From assembly GCF_030403435.1 (NCBI RefSeq), contig NZ_JAUEPH010000002.1, positions 496,001-560,000 on the forward strand: 64,000 bases of DNA, given 5' to 3'. This document shows, one piece after another, positions 54,106 to 62,799 of the stretch. The translations under genes were made by a program, and so were the position numbers. Within the stretch, counting starts at the first letter, position 1. Every line of letters begins with the position of its first letter. A model generated the notes under the pieces. That model worked only from the letters and a program-made list of their open reading frames with translations, was not told where the DNA came from and did not search any database. The stretch comes from Algoriphagus sediminis (GTDB lineage Bacteria; Bacteroidota; Bacteroidia; Cytophagales; Cyclobacteriaceae).

Positions 54106-55128
54106 ATGAGTCACAGCCCTGAAAGCGTAATCAAAGATTTAAAATCTGGAAAATTTGCTCCAGTCTATTTTCTGGAAGGCGAAGAGTCCTATTTCATTGA
54201 TTACATAGTAAAGTTAATCGAGAAAAATGCGATTCCTGAAGCTGAAAGAAGTTTTAACCAGGTTGTCATTTACGGCAAGGACAGTAATATGGGCCAAATC
54301 ATAGGTGAGGCCCGGGGCTTCCCAATGATGGCAGAGAGAAAACTGGTTGTGGTTAAAGAGGCTCAGTTTCTTGCTGATTTTGGAAAAGAAGATTCCCAAA
54401 AGCTTCTCATAAACTATATTCAGAATCCTCAGCCGAGTACGATTCTGGTTTTTGGACACAAACAGAAAAAGCTAAATGGGAGGACCTCACTGGCAAAGGA
54501 ATTAAAAAAGTTAACCGTCTACGTAGAGTCTAAAAAGATTCAGGATTACAAAATACCAAACTGGATCCAAGACTATTTCAACGAAATAGAACATGATATT
54601 GACCCAAGGGCTGTCCAGCTTTTATCAGATTCCATTGGGAATAATCTGGAAGTAATCAGTAATGAAATTGATAAGATGATTATCAATTTTAAGGAGCCGA
54701 CCAAAGTGACGGTGAATCACATCTCCCAATTTGTTGGAATTAACAAGGATTATAACAATTTCGAGCTCATTCGTGCCATAGGCTATAAGGATGTAATCAA
54801 AGCAAATAAGATCGCGAACTACTTTAGTCAGAACCCCAAGGCTCATCCGATTATTCCACTTTTTTCACTGCTATACAATTATTTCGCAAGGGTGGCGAAA
54901 ATCCAAACCTCACCTAATGCTTCTGACGGGGAGCTAGCTGGGAAGTTAGGTGTGCCACCATTCGCTGTTAAAGAATATAGATCAGCAGCCAGAAATTATA
55001 ATTTAGGCAAGATAATTGATGTCTTTTCATACCTCAAGGAGGCCGACATGCGTTTAAAAGGAGTAGATTCCGTGAGTATGCGCGATGGAGAAATCCTCCG
55101 AGAGTTGCTCTATAAGATTTTGCATTGA
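54106..55128 (+). CDS. holA: DNA polymerase III subunit delta
   Basis: 340 residues from the ATG at MSHSPES, which aligns with the usual start just before PVYFLEGEESYFID; a GTG 12 codons upstream is open but adds an atypical tail. HolA is the clamp-loader subunit that opens the beta clamp. N-terminal P-loop-like domain (GEESYFIDYI), ALARKxx-free delta features such as PMMAERKLVVVKEAQFL, and the C-terminal collar helices with LYNYFARVAKIQ and LKEADMRLKGVDS fit the Bacteroidota HolA family. The next gene starts within 20 nt of the stop. Confidence 0.92.
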   Translation: MSHSPESVIKDLKSGKFAPVYFLEGEESYFIDYIVKLIEKNAIPEAERSFNQVVIYGKDSNMGQIIGEARGFPMMAERKLVVVKEAQFLADFGKEDSQKLLINYIQNPQPSTILVFGHKQKKLNGRTSLAKELKKLTVYVESKKIQDYKIPNWIQDYFNEIEHDIDPRAVQLLSDSIGNNLEVISNEIDKMIINFKEPTKVTVNHISQFVGINKDYNNFELIRAIGYKDVIKANKIANYFSQNPKAHPIIPLFSLLYNYFARVAKIQTSPNASDGELAGKLGVPPFAVKEYRSAARNYNLGKIIDVFSYLKEADMRLKGVDSVSMRDGEILRELLYKILH

Positions 55129-55144
55129 AAAGCTAAGCCACTTT

Positions 55145-58138
55145 ATGAAAACCTACCTGGTGCTGTTTTTTTCGTGCCTTACGGCTGCGAATGTGCTCGC
55201 CCAATCCACGCTATACCAAACCAGTACTCAGCGAACTTTAGATAATTCACTTCTTTTATTCGAAAAAGATCTTTTCGCGGGGTCATTATATGATCACACC
55301 AAAGTACTTGACCTAAATCCAAATTACGATCAGGAGTACACATCTGAATTGCATAGGGCAATATCAGCTTTGGAGTTAGAAAGCCCAGACGGTTCGGGTT
55401 TGATGAAATCCTATATTTTGGATAATCCAAATCATCCATCGGTAGCTACGGCAGGACTTTACCTTGGGGATCACTTCTTCTATAAAAGGAATTATCCGGA
55501 GGCCTTGGAAGGCTATAAACTGGTCAATCCAAATGGTCTTGGCAATGAAGAGAAAGCAGATCTATTTTTTAAGCAAGGTTATGCTCATTTTATGAGAGAG
55601 GAAACAGACCAGGCTGCACCATTTTTCGATCAGGCCAAAGCACTAAACGCCCAGATTAGTCCGGATGCATATTATTACAGTGGATACATTGCCATGCAAA
55701 ATGGAAATACATCCAAAGCAATAAATGATCTCGAAAGAGCATCAGTTAGTCCCCAATACCGAACCAAAACACCATATCTTCTTTCTGCATTGTACTATCA
55801 GGAGGGCTCCTATGATCAATTGATTTCTTATGCCGAACCCATGATTTCTTCTGGGACTAATCTGGATCGAAAGGAAGTAATCCATCTTTATTTGGCGGAA
55901 GCCTATTATGAAAAAGAAGACTTTGCCAAAGCTGCTGAAAATTATGATGCCTTTATAAACTCCCGAAAAGGAGAGCTTTCCAGAGAAGAGGTTTATAAAG
56001 GCGGAATGGCTCAATTTCAAATCGAAAATTACCAAAGAGCATCTGATTACTTAAAGGTTTCAGCTAATGGGGATGATGAAATTGCTCAGGCCTCAAGTTA
56101 TTATTTGGGACAATCCTATGTGAAGCTCGAAAATTATCAGTTTGCTTCAACAAGTTTCAGCGCTGCCTCCAAACTCGATTTTAATCAGGAAATGAAAGAA
56201 GAATCCCTGATTAATTACGCCAAGGTGAATTTACAGAACGGAAGCTTTCAATTAGGAATCACTGCACTGGATGATTACCTGAATAATTATCCAAATGGAA
56301 TTTATCGTCAGCAAGCCGAGGATTTATTATCTCAGGCTTTGATGAACACCAGTGACTACTTGAGGGCTTTGGAACAAATGGAGCGCATCACGAATAAATC
56401 TGAGCGTATCAAAGAAGCCTACCAAAAAGTAGCATTCTATCAGGCGATGAATTACTACCGGGATAAAAAGTACAATCCGGCTTTGGCTTACCTAGAAAAA
56501 TCTCAGACCTATCCCGTTGACTCTGAACTTATGCTGGCCGCTAAGTTTTGGGAAGGTGAGGTTCATTCGGCCAAGGGAGATTTAGCTTCAGCGACGAGCT
56601 CTTATGAGGCATTGACAAGATTAAGACCAGCTTCATCTGGCCCATATTTGATAAAAACTCATTATGGTTTAGGATATACGTATTTCAATTCACAGCAATA
56701 TCCAAGGGCTGAGGAGCAATTCAAGCTTTATACCGAGAAGCTTAGAGGCGCAGAGGATAAGCAATATTATGATGATGCACTTCTGAGGCTTGGAGACTGC
56801 TACTATGTGCAGAAACGCTTTTCCGAAGCTGAAGCTACCTTTTTGCGAGCCATAAATGAATCTAATGCAGGAATCGATTACGCCTATTTCCGACTAGCAG
56901 TGGTTCAAAACTTTCAAAGTAAAAATGCAGATGCCTTGTATCAATTGGATAGACTGATCTCTGGCTATCCAAATAGTCTGTATTATGAAGACGCATTATA
57001 TCAGAAAGCTCAGGTACACCTGGAAGAAACCAATTATCAGCAAGCGGTTGATGCTTTCACATCTTTGATTCGAGGAAGACCTAGTAGTCCATTTGTACCA
57101 TATGCGTTAGAAGGCAGAGCTGTTGCTAATTTCTCCTTACAAAACTATGATCAGACCGCGGTAGATTATCAGCGAATTCTCAGCGATTACCCGAATTCTG
57201 AAAACTCTGAAACAGCTTTGAAAGGATTACAGGAAACACTTGCCTTGCAGGGTAGGTCTAGTGAATTTGGAAATTACCTTGAGGACTATAAAACCTCAAA
57301 CCCGGCAAGCGGAAGTTTACAGGCTTTGGAATTTGAGGCTGCCAAAGCCCTTTACTTCGACAAAAACTACAGCAAAGCCATCACAGCCTTGGAAAACTAC
57401 TTGGGGAGCTATCCAAATTCCGCACAGAAAGTAGACGCAATCTATTTCCTTGGGGATAGCTACTTTGAAGCGGATCAGGTGGAAAAAGCCCTGGAGAACT
57501 TTAGAAAATTGGAGAGTGAACAAGCGTCACCAAGGAGGCTGAGGGCCATGCAACGAATTGGATCAATAGAGCTTTCCAGAGAGAATTATCAGGAGGCTAT
57601 CCCTTATCTGGAGATGGCAGCCGCCAATTCAAGAAATAAAATTGAAGAGGCCGAAGCTGTTCAGGGATTGATGATTGCGTATTTCGAGACTCAAAATTTT
57701 GGTAAAGCGATTCAGAGTTCCGATCAGCTTTTGACTTTGGATGGAATCCTTCCAGAGACCACTCCAAATGCACTTCTGACTAAGGCGAAAGCACAGAAAG
57801 CCATGGGCCGCTCTGATCAATCCGTTGATACGCTGATGGAACTGGTCAATGAATACAAAACGGTACAAGGGGCAGAGGGCCTTTATTTACTTGCTTTAAA
57901 CTTTAGGGAAGCCCAGAACTACGCCCAGTCGAACGAAACGATTTTCGACTTCTCTGGGCCATTTGTGGACTTTGATTACTGGTACGGAAGGATGTTTCTT
58001 CTTCTAGCAGATAACTATGTGGATACCGGGGAAGATTTTCAGGCCAAAGCCACATTGGAATCTATCGTTGAAAAGTCAATAAACGAAGAGGTAAAAGCCA
58101 TGGCAGAAGCTAAACTTCAAAATTTGCAGGGATCATGA
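55145..58138 (+). CDS. Large secreted TPR protein, 997 residues
   Basis: The ATG at MKTYLVLFF gives a signal peptide ending in VLAQ; the longer open frame upstream lies inside holA. At least twelve TPR-like helix pairs fill the chain (e.g. YPEALEGYKLVNPNG, DFAKAAENYDAFINS, YPRAEEQFKLYTEKLRG, YSKAITALENYLGSYPNSAQ), several with the N-Y/P-N-S spacer of Tol-Pal/YbgF- and BamD-like repeats. Periplasmic, soluble. Its last 4 nt overlap the start of the barrel gene. Probable scaffold for the envelope machine encoded downstream. Confidence 0.88.
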   Translation: MKTYLVLFFSCLTAANVLAQSTLYQTSTQRTLDNSLLLFEKDLFAGSLYDHTKVLDLNPNYDQEYTSELHRAISALELESPDGSGLMKSYILDNPNHPSVATAGLYLGDHFFYKRNYPEALEGYKLVNPNGLGNEEKADLFFKQGYAHFMREETDQAAPFFDQAKALNAQISPDAYYYSGYIAMQNGNTSKAINDLERASVSPQYRTKTPYLLSALYYQEGSYDQLISYAEPMISSGTNLDRKEVIHLYLAEAYYEKEDFAKAAENYDAFINSRKGELSREEVYKGGMAQFQIENYQRASDYLKVSANGDDEIAQASSYYLGQSYVKLENYQFASTSFSAASKLDFNQEMKEESLINYAKVNLQNGSFQLGITALDDYLNNYPNGIYRQQAEDLLSQALMNTSDYLRALEQMERITNKSERIKEAYQKVAFYQAMNYYRDKKYNPALAYLEKSQTYPVDSELMLAAKFWEGEVHSAKGDLASATSSYEALTRLRPASSGPYLIKTHYGLGYTYFNSQQYPRAEEQFKLYTEKLRGAEDKQYYDDALLRLGDCYYVQKRFSEAEATFLRAINESNAGIDYAYFRLAVVQNFQSKNADALYQLDRLISGYPNSLYYEDALYQKAQVHLEETNYQQAVDAFTSLIRGRPSSPFVPYALEGRAVANFSLQNYDQTAVDYQRILSDYPNSENSETALKGLQETLALQGRSSEFGNYLEDYKTSNPASGSLQALEFEAAKALYFDKNYSKAITALENYLGSYPNSAQKVDAIYFLGDSYFEADQVEKALENFRKLESEQASPRRLRAMQRIGSIELSRENYQEAIPYLEMAAANSRNKIEEAEAVQGLMIAYFETQNFGKAIQSSDQLLTLDGILPETTPNALLTKAKAQKAMGRSDQSVDTLMELVNEYKTVQGAEGLYLLALNFREAQNYAQSNETIFDFSGPFVDFDYWYGRMFLLLADNYVDTGEDFQAKATLESIVEKSINEEVKAMAEAKLQNLQGS

Positions 58139-59814
58139 AAAAGGCGATCAAAATATTTATTCTCGCAGGCATTGTCTTTTTTGGGGTGTCCAAAATTCAG
58201 GCTCAAACAGAAACAAGAGGTGAGGTTTCCGATCAGGAGTTTATCATCAGAAAGGACAGGGTTTTGACTTTGCCGACTCAGCCAAGGGCTTATGAAAAAC
58301 TTCCCATTTTACCCCAGCCAAAAGGATTGGAAGATTTCCAATACACAATCAACCGATATGGTTTAAATATTCGTCCTTTGAGCCTTGAGACTACAGCAGC
58401 TCAAAAAGTTTATCGAAAGGATAGGAGGGACCTATATCCGGGTTACGTAAAAGCAGGGTATGGTAATTTTGCTTCTCCACTTTTTGAAGCAAGGTATATG
58501 GCTACAGAAGTGGATCAGTTTAACTTTTCTGCTCAGCTGAATCATCAGAGTTTTGGCGAAGGACCACTTGGAGGAGAAGAGTCAAAAGAATCTCACTCTC
58601 ACGCAGGTTTTGATGGTTCGTACTACACGGATTTGGTAGAGATTTTCGGAGGATTACACTGGAATCAAGATGGATACTCCTTCTATGGTTTTGATCCAGA
58701 AGAGTTTGAAGCGGCAGATTTTCAGACACCGGACAATGTTTTCAATACAATTTCCATCCATGGAGGAGTGAGGGACATAGAAAAAGTAGGCCCGCTGAGC
58801 TATGAAGCCAAAGTTGGGTTTAGAAATTTTGAGGATAGCTATGAAGCCAAAGAGAGTGATATCATGTTTGGTGGAAATGTCAAATACCGATTAAATGACG
58901 ACTGGACCATCAAAACAGGATTGAATTTTTCTGGAACCAATGTTGAAAATTTGAACTATTCAGCAAGCAGAAATTTCTTTTCCATCAGGCCATCTGTAGA
59001 ATTTCGTTATGGTGATTTTGATTTTGAGGCAGGTATAAATATTATTTCTGAAAATGATTCTATTCAGGATAAATCAAGTGATTTTAGAATTTTCCCAGCT
59101 TTAAAAGCACATTATCAATTCGCGGAAGAGTTTGGCTTTTTTGCTGAGTTTTCTGGAGACGTGAACAGACAGACGTATCACTCTTTCGTAAGTGAAAATC
59201 CCTTTCTGGGTCCTATAGATAGGATTTTGAATACAGTAAATAACTATCACCTTGAAGGAGGTATTCAAGGACAGTTCAATGAAGTCTTTAATTACATGGG
59301 TTCGGTGAATGTGGATCGATTTAACCAACTCTACTTCTTTGTGAACTCAGCAAATGAAATGTCCCAGTTTGATATTATTTACGATGATAAATCAACAGTG
59401 ATTTCTATCCAAGGGGAGGTGGGACTGAAGATTTCAGACACTTATCAGCTAGGTTCAGAAATCAATTTATTTCAGTATTCATTGAATGAGGTATCCGAAG
59501 CTTGGCACCGACCAGTTTGGGAAGTATCGATAAATAATCAGATTCGGCCTATCGAATCTCTTTTGATCCAGGCAAATTTAAATTTTATGGGAGGAGTAAA
59601 GGCCAGAGGCATGATGCTGGAGGAAAGCAATGCCATTAATGTCATTACCCTTCCTACAATTGCTGATCTTCAGCTTCAAGCTGACTTTGCCATAACTGAA
59701 AGATTTTCTGTCTTTGCTCAAGGAAATAATATTTTCAACGGTTCTAATGCCAGATGGCTAATGTACCCAGTCAGAGGGATTCAACTTGTAGGTGGACTTT
59801 CGTATAAGTTCTAA
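58135..59814 (+). CDS. TonB-dependent-receptor-like outer-membrane barrel without plug
   Basis: 559 residues, signal peptide ending in KIQAQ. An N-terminal linker rich in Pro and charged residues (about 25-95) lacks a recognisable plug domain or TonB box; the rest is alternating barrel strands (VKAGYGNFASPLFEARYM, FGGNVKYRLNDDWTIKTGLNF, FEAGINIISEND, FAQGNNIFNGSNARWLMYPVRGIQLVGGLSYKF) ending in Phe. Later strands resemble the C-terminal half of TonB-dependent receptors. It overlaps the TPR gene by 4 nt, so the pair is co-translated. Confidence 0.82.
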   Translation: MKKAIKIFILAGIVFFGVSKIQAQTETRGEVSDQEFIIRKDRVLTLPTQPRAYEKLPILPQPKGLEDFQYTINRYGLNIRPLSLETTAAQKVYRKDRRDLYPGYVKAGYGNFASPLFEARYMATEVDQFNFSAQLNHQSFGEGPLGGEESKESHSHAGFDGSYYTDLVEIFGGLHWNQDGYSFYGFDPEEFEAADFQTPDNVFNTISIHGGVRDIEKVGPLSYEAKVGFRNFEDSYEAKESDIMFGGNVKYRLNDDWTIKTGLNFSGTNVENLNYSASRNFFSIRPSVEFRYGDFDFEAGINIISENDSIQDKSSDFRIFPALKAHYQFAEEFGFFAEFSGDVNRQTYHSFVSENPFLGPIDRILNTVNNYHLEGGIQGQFNEVFNYMGSVNVDRFNQLYFFVNSANEMSQFDIIYDDKSTVISIQGEVGLKISDTYQLGSEINLFQYSLNEVSEAWHRPVWEVSINNQIRPIESLLIQANLNFMGGVKARGMMLEESNAINVITLPTIADLQLQADFAITERFSVFAQGNNIFNGSNARWLMYPVRGIQLVGGLSYKF

Positions 59815-59822
59815 ATTTCTCA

Positions 59823-59844
59823 CTAAATACTTGACAGTATTTAG
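59823..59844. promoter_or_regulatory. Perfect 9-bp inverted repeat between the barrel and SPOR genes
   Basis: CTAAATACT-TGAC-AGTATTTAG. AT-rich, with no T tract on the plus strand, 33 nt before the SPOR start. Weak hairpin, operator or processing site; cannot be told apart. Confidence 0.35.
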
Positions 59845-59877
59845 ACAATTGGGTTAGCTTCGTTTTTCTTTTTTCTT

Positions 59878-60756
59878 ATGGCCAAAAAGGACTCTTCAAA
59901 ACATATTTGGACTGACCCAAAAGATTTTGGGTTACCCCCTGTGGATATCGCTCCTTTAGTAAAAAGGAAATCCACAAAAGTGGAGGAGAAAAAGGTATTT
60001 GAACCCAAAAAGCCTGAAGTTCATAAAGAAGATAAAACTTCTGAAGAAATGGTTTTGGCTGCCAAAGCTATGGCTGCCAAAAAGTTAGAGGCTCAAAAAA
60101 TAGAAGAGACTTCGCAAATAGTAGCTTCTGAAGAAAAAGCTGTTCCGGCTACTCCGAAAAAAGAAATACCCCGGAAATCGAAATCCTGGGTTTTATGGGT
60201 TGCTTTAATTGGTTTGGCGCTTGTCTCTGCGATTACCTGGCAATTGATTAAGGTAGATACTTCTGCTCCTATTTCTGATGAAGTCCTGGCTGAAGCAGTG
60301 GGCGAATCTGAGGGGCCTGGTGAGATTGTTTCAGATTCCGAAATAGATGCCCCTATAGACAATGGTTCAGAATCCACAGATTCATCTACGGAGCCTCAAG
60401 GACCAGTTGAAAATTTGGCAGTAGAGGAAAATCCGACAGTTGAAGTACCAGAAAATGTAGAAAGTGGTACAACTATTGATCAGAATAATCCAGGCGAGTT
60501 GATCCGTGTGGAAACTAAACCAAGTCCTTCACAATATTTCATTATTGTTGGGAGTTTGCCTAATGAGCGATTAGCGTTAAATGAAGCTTCTAAGTATTGG
60601 GACCGAAATAATGAGCTGTACTTGCTCAGCCCTACCGAAGATTCTGAAAATTATCGTCTAGCCATTGGTAGATTCAACGGTTTTACCCCAGCAAATGCTG
60701 AGCTTCAACGCGTCAAAAGTGAATACACAGAAGCTTTATGGATTTTGAAATATTAA
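59878..60756 (+). CDS. SPOR domain membrane protein
   Basis: 292 residues. A Lys/Pro/Glu-rich cytoplasmic part (about 1-100), one membrane segment (SWVLWVALIGLALVSAITW, about 102-120), a long acidic periplasmic linker (about 130-210), and a C-terminal SPOR domain (about 215-292: QYFIIVGSLPNERLALNEASKYW, LYLLSPTEDSENYRLAIGRF). SPOR domains bind denuded septal peptidoglycan. It may be read with the upstream barrel and lies 1 nt before the TolQ-like gene. Confidence 0.88.
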   Translation: MAKKDSSKHIWTDPKDFGLPPVDIAPLVKRKSTKVEEKKVFEPKKPEVHKEDKTSEEMVLAAKAMAAKKLEAQKIEETSQIVASEEKAVPATPKKEIPRKSKSWVLWVALIGLALVSAITWQLIKVDTSAPISDEVLAEAVGESEGPGEIVSDSEIDAPIDNGSESTDSSTEPQGPVENLAVEENPTVEVPENVESGTTIDQNNPGELIRVETKPSPSQYFIIVGSLPNERLALNEASKYWDRNNELYLLSPTEDSENYRLAIGRFNGFTPANAELQRVKSEYTEALWILKY

Positions 60757-60757
60757 T

Positions 60758-61447
60758 ATGATTCTTCTTCAAACCCTCTCTACGGACACCATGTCCGCAG
60801 CAGATAGTCTGGCCATGAACGCCGGCAATGAGAGCATTGGATTGCTCGATCTTTTGATCAAAGGAGGCTACATGATGGTACCTCTTTATCTTCTCTTCAT
60901 TCTGGCCATTTTCATCTTTGTGGAAAGGATGATTACACTGAAGAAAGCCTCAAAGCCATCTGCACATCTCATGGATCAGGTAAAAGTACTCGTCCAAAGC
61001 GGACAGGTAGAAAAGGCTAAAATCATCTGTGCGAGTGAAAATTCACCTGTAGCAAATATGATTGCTAAGGGAGTGGACAGAATCGGAAGTCCATTGAAGA
61101 ATATCGAAGTCTCCATAGAAAATGTCGGTAAAATCGAGATTTATAAATTGGAAAAGAATCTAAACCTTTTGGCAACTGTTTCTGGTGCTGCGCCAATGAT
61201 TGGGTTCCTGGGAACTGTTGCAGGTATGATTCAGGCATTTATTGCTGTAGCGCAGGAAGAAGGTATGGTTTCACCAAAGCTTCTTTCCACAGGAATTTAT
61301 GAGGCTATGATCACAACTGCTGCCGGACTTGTGGTGGGAATCATGGCTTATTTGGGTTATAACTATTTGGTTTCCAGAGTATCAAAGCTTGTCCATAATA
61401 TGGAGTATTCCTCCATTGAGTTCATAGATTTACTTCAGGATAAATAA
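60758..61447 (+). CDS. MotA/TolQ/ExbB proton channel protein
   Basis: 229 residues with three membrane segments (about 35-60, 130-155, 175-200) and the TolQ/ExbB core VSGAAPMIGFLGTVAGMIQAF and TTAAGLVVGIMAYLGYNY, which line the proton path. It energises the envelope by coupling proton flow to a TolR/ExbD partner encoded 2 nt downstream. Called TolQ- or ExbB-like; which system it serves is not decided by sequence. Confidence 0.92.
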   Translation: MILLQTLSTDTMSAADSLAMNAGNESIGLLDLLIKGGYMMVPLYLLFILAIFIFVERMITLKKASKPSAHLMDQVKVLVQSGQVEKAKIICASENSPVANMIAKGVDRIGSPLKNIEVSIENVGKIEIYKLEKNLNLLATVSGAAPMIGFLGTVAGMIQAFIAVAQEEGMVSPKLLSTGIYEAMITTAAGLVVGIMAYLGYNYLVSRVSKLVHNMEYSSIEFIDLLQDK

Positions 61448-61449
61448 TC

Positions 61450-61839
61450 ATGGGACTTCAGTCAAAAAATAAGGTAAATGCAGCTTTTAGCATGTCATCA
61501 ATGACAGACATCATCTTCTTGCTTTTGATTTTCTTTATGCTTACCTCTTCTTTTATCACACCTTCTGGATTAGAAGTGAACCTGCCTTCAAGTGAAACTT
61601 CTGACATAGCAATGCAGGAAGTAACGGTAAGTGTAACTAAAGACCTGCGATTTGCCGTAAATGATAAGGTAGTAAGTCGGGAAAATGTAAAGGCAGAGTT
61701 GACCAGTCTTTTAGCAGATAAAAAGGGTCAGGTAGTCTTGCATATTGATAAAGACGTGCCTGTAGAATATCTGGTAGAAATTGGTGGAATTGCTGCCGGA
61801 CTAGAAGCGAATGTTTCTATAGCCACAAAACCATACTAA
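61450..61839 (+). CDS. ExbD/TolR family protein
   Basis: 129 residues: one N-terminal membrane segment with the conserved proton-carrying aspartate D20 in SMTDIIFLLLIFFML, then a periplasmic domain (VNLPSSE, VLHIDKDVPVEYLVEIGG). Partner of the TolQ/ExbB-like channel. Its stop abuts the TonB-like gene start. Confidence 0.93.
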   Translation: MGLQSKNKVNAAFSMSSMTDIIFLLLIFFMLTSSFITPSGLEVNLPSSETSDIAMQEVTVSVTKDLRFAVNDKVVSRENVKAELTSLLADKKGQVVLHIDKDVPVEYLVEIGGIAAGLEANVSIATKPY

Positions 61840-62796
61840 ATGGAATACTGGGACGCGGATAGGGAAGAGAATAAAAGCCGTAAAAGGGCGGGGATAATTA
61901 CGTTTATCTTTAATATTCTTTTGCTTATTGCCTTCTACTTTATTGTAGTCTGGAAGCAACCCATTCCTCCTTTACCTACTTTTGGATTAGAACTAAATCT
62001 AGGATTTACTCCCACAGGTTCTGGAGAAAGAAGCGATCCTAATCCTCCTTCTGAACAGCCGAGCCAAACTAATGAGAGCCCTGCTCCCGGTGAGGTGAAT
62101 GAAGTAGTGACTGAGCCTAAAACCCCAGCACCAAGTCCTGTAACGGAAACAGCTAAGCCTCAGCCAAAGACTACTCAAGCTACTAACCAGGCCGTATCCA
62201 AAACTCCATCCCCATTGAAAGGAGAAGAGAAAGCAGTAGAAAGTACAAAGAAGCCGGAGCCGAAAAAGGTAGAACCAAAAGAGGTAGTAGAAACTCCCGC
62301 GAAAGCCGAGGCAGAAAAGACTGTAGAAAAAGCTCCAGAAAAACCAAAAGTGGATGAACGAGCAATATTTGGGGCTGGAGGAACTTCCGGGAAAAGTAAT
62401 AAGGCTGCTTCTGGTGGAGCTGAAGGTGATTCAAACACAAAGGGAGATGCTGGAAATCCAAAAGGAACCGTAGATGGAAGAGCCCTCATGGGTGAGGGTT
62501 CTGGAAAAGGAGAAAGTTCAGGTTCAGGGTATAGCCTTGATTTGGCAGGTTGGGATTTTGCAGCACGTCCAGAAATCAACGATAGGGTATCTACCAGAAA
62601 TGGCCGAATAGTTTTTAAGATTACAGTAGATGACGCCGGAAAAGTGGTTCAGGCTGTTCCCCTTGAATACAATGTCTCAAACGAAGTTTTAGCTTACTAT
62701 CGTCAGGTGGTAAACCGGGTTCAATTCAAGAAACAGGGCGGCCCCACAGCAGAATTTTCTACAGGTAAAATCACTTTTATTGTCAAGGTGGATTAA
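61840..62796 (+). CDS. TonB/TolA-like energy transducer
   Basis: 318 residues: a cytoplasmic start, one membrane segment (IITFIFNILLLIAFYFIVVW, about 19-38), a Pro/Lys/Glu-rich periplasmic spacer (about 60-175), a Gly/Ser-rich stretch (about 180-225), and a C-terminal TonB/TolA-type domain (VSTRNGRIVFKITVDDAGKVVQ). It should transmit inner-membrane energy to outer-membrane partners such as the barrel encoded upstream. The Pro/Lys spacer gives it the reach across the periplasm. FolC starts 3 nt later. Confidence 0.87.
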   Translation: MEYWDADREENKSRKRAGIITFIFNILLLIAFYFIVVWKQPIPPLPTFGLELNLGFTPTGSGERSDPNPPSEQPSQTNESPAPGEVNEVVTEPKTPAPSPVTETAKPQPKTTQATNQAVSKTPSPLKGEEKAVESTKKPEPKKVEPKEVVETPAKAEAEKTVEKAPEKPKVDERAIFGAGGTSGKSNKAASGGAEGDSNTKGDAGNPKGTVDGRALMGEGSGKGESSGSGYSLDLAGWDFAARPEINDRVSTRNGRIVFKITVDDAGKVVQAVPLEYNVSNEVLAYYRQVVNRVQFKKQGGPTAEFSTGKITFIVKVD

Positions 62797-62799
62797 ACC

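Noticed and set aside
55085..55144. Longer start of the 997-residue TPR protein within holA
   Set aside because: Adds 20 residues before a clean signal peptide and lies in the holA coding sequence.
62175..62579. 134-codon minus-strand open frame opposite the TonB-like gene
   Set aside because: Arises from the Pro/Lys/Gly-biased codons of the real gene; composition is low-complexity.
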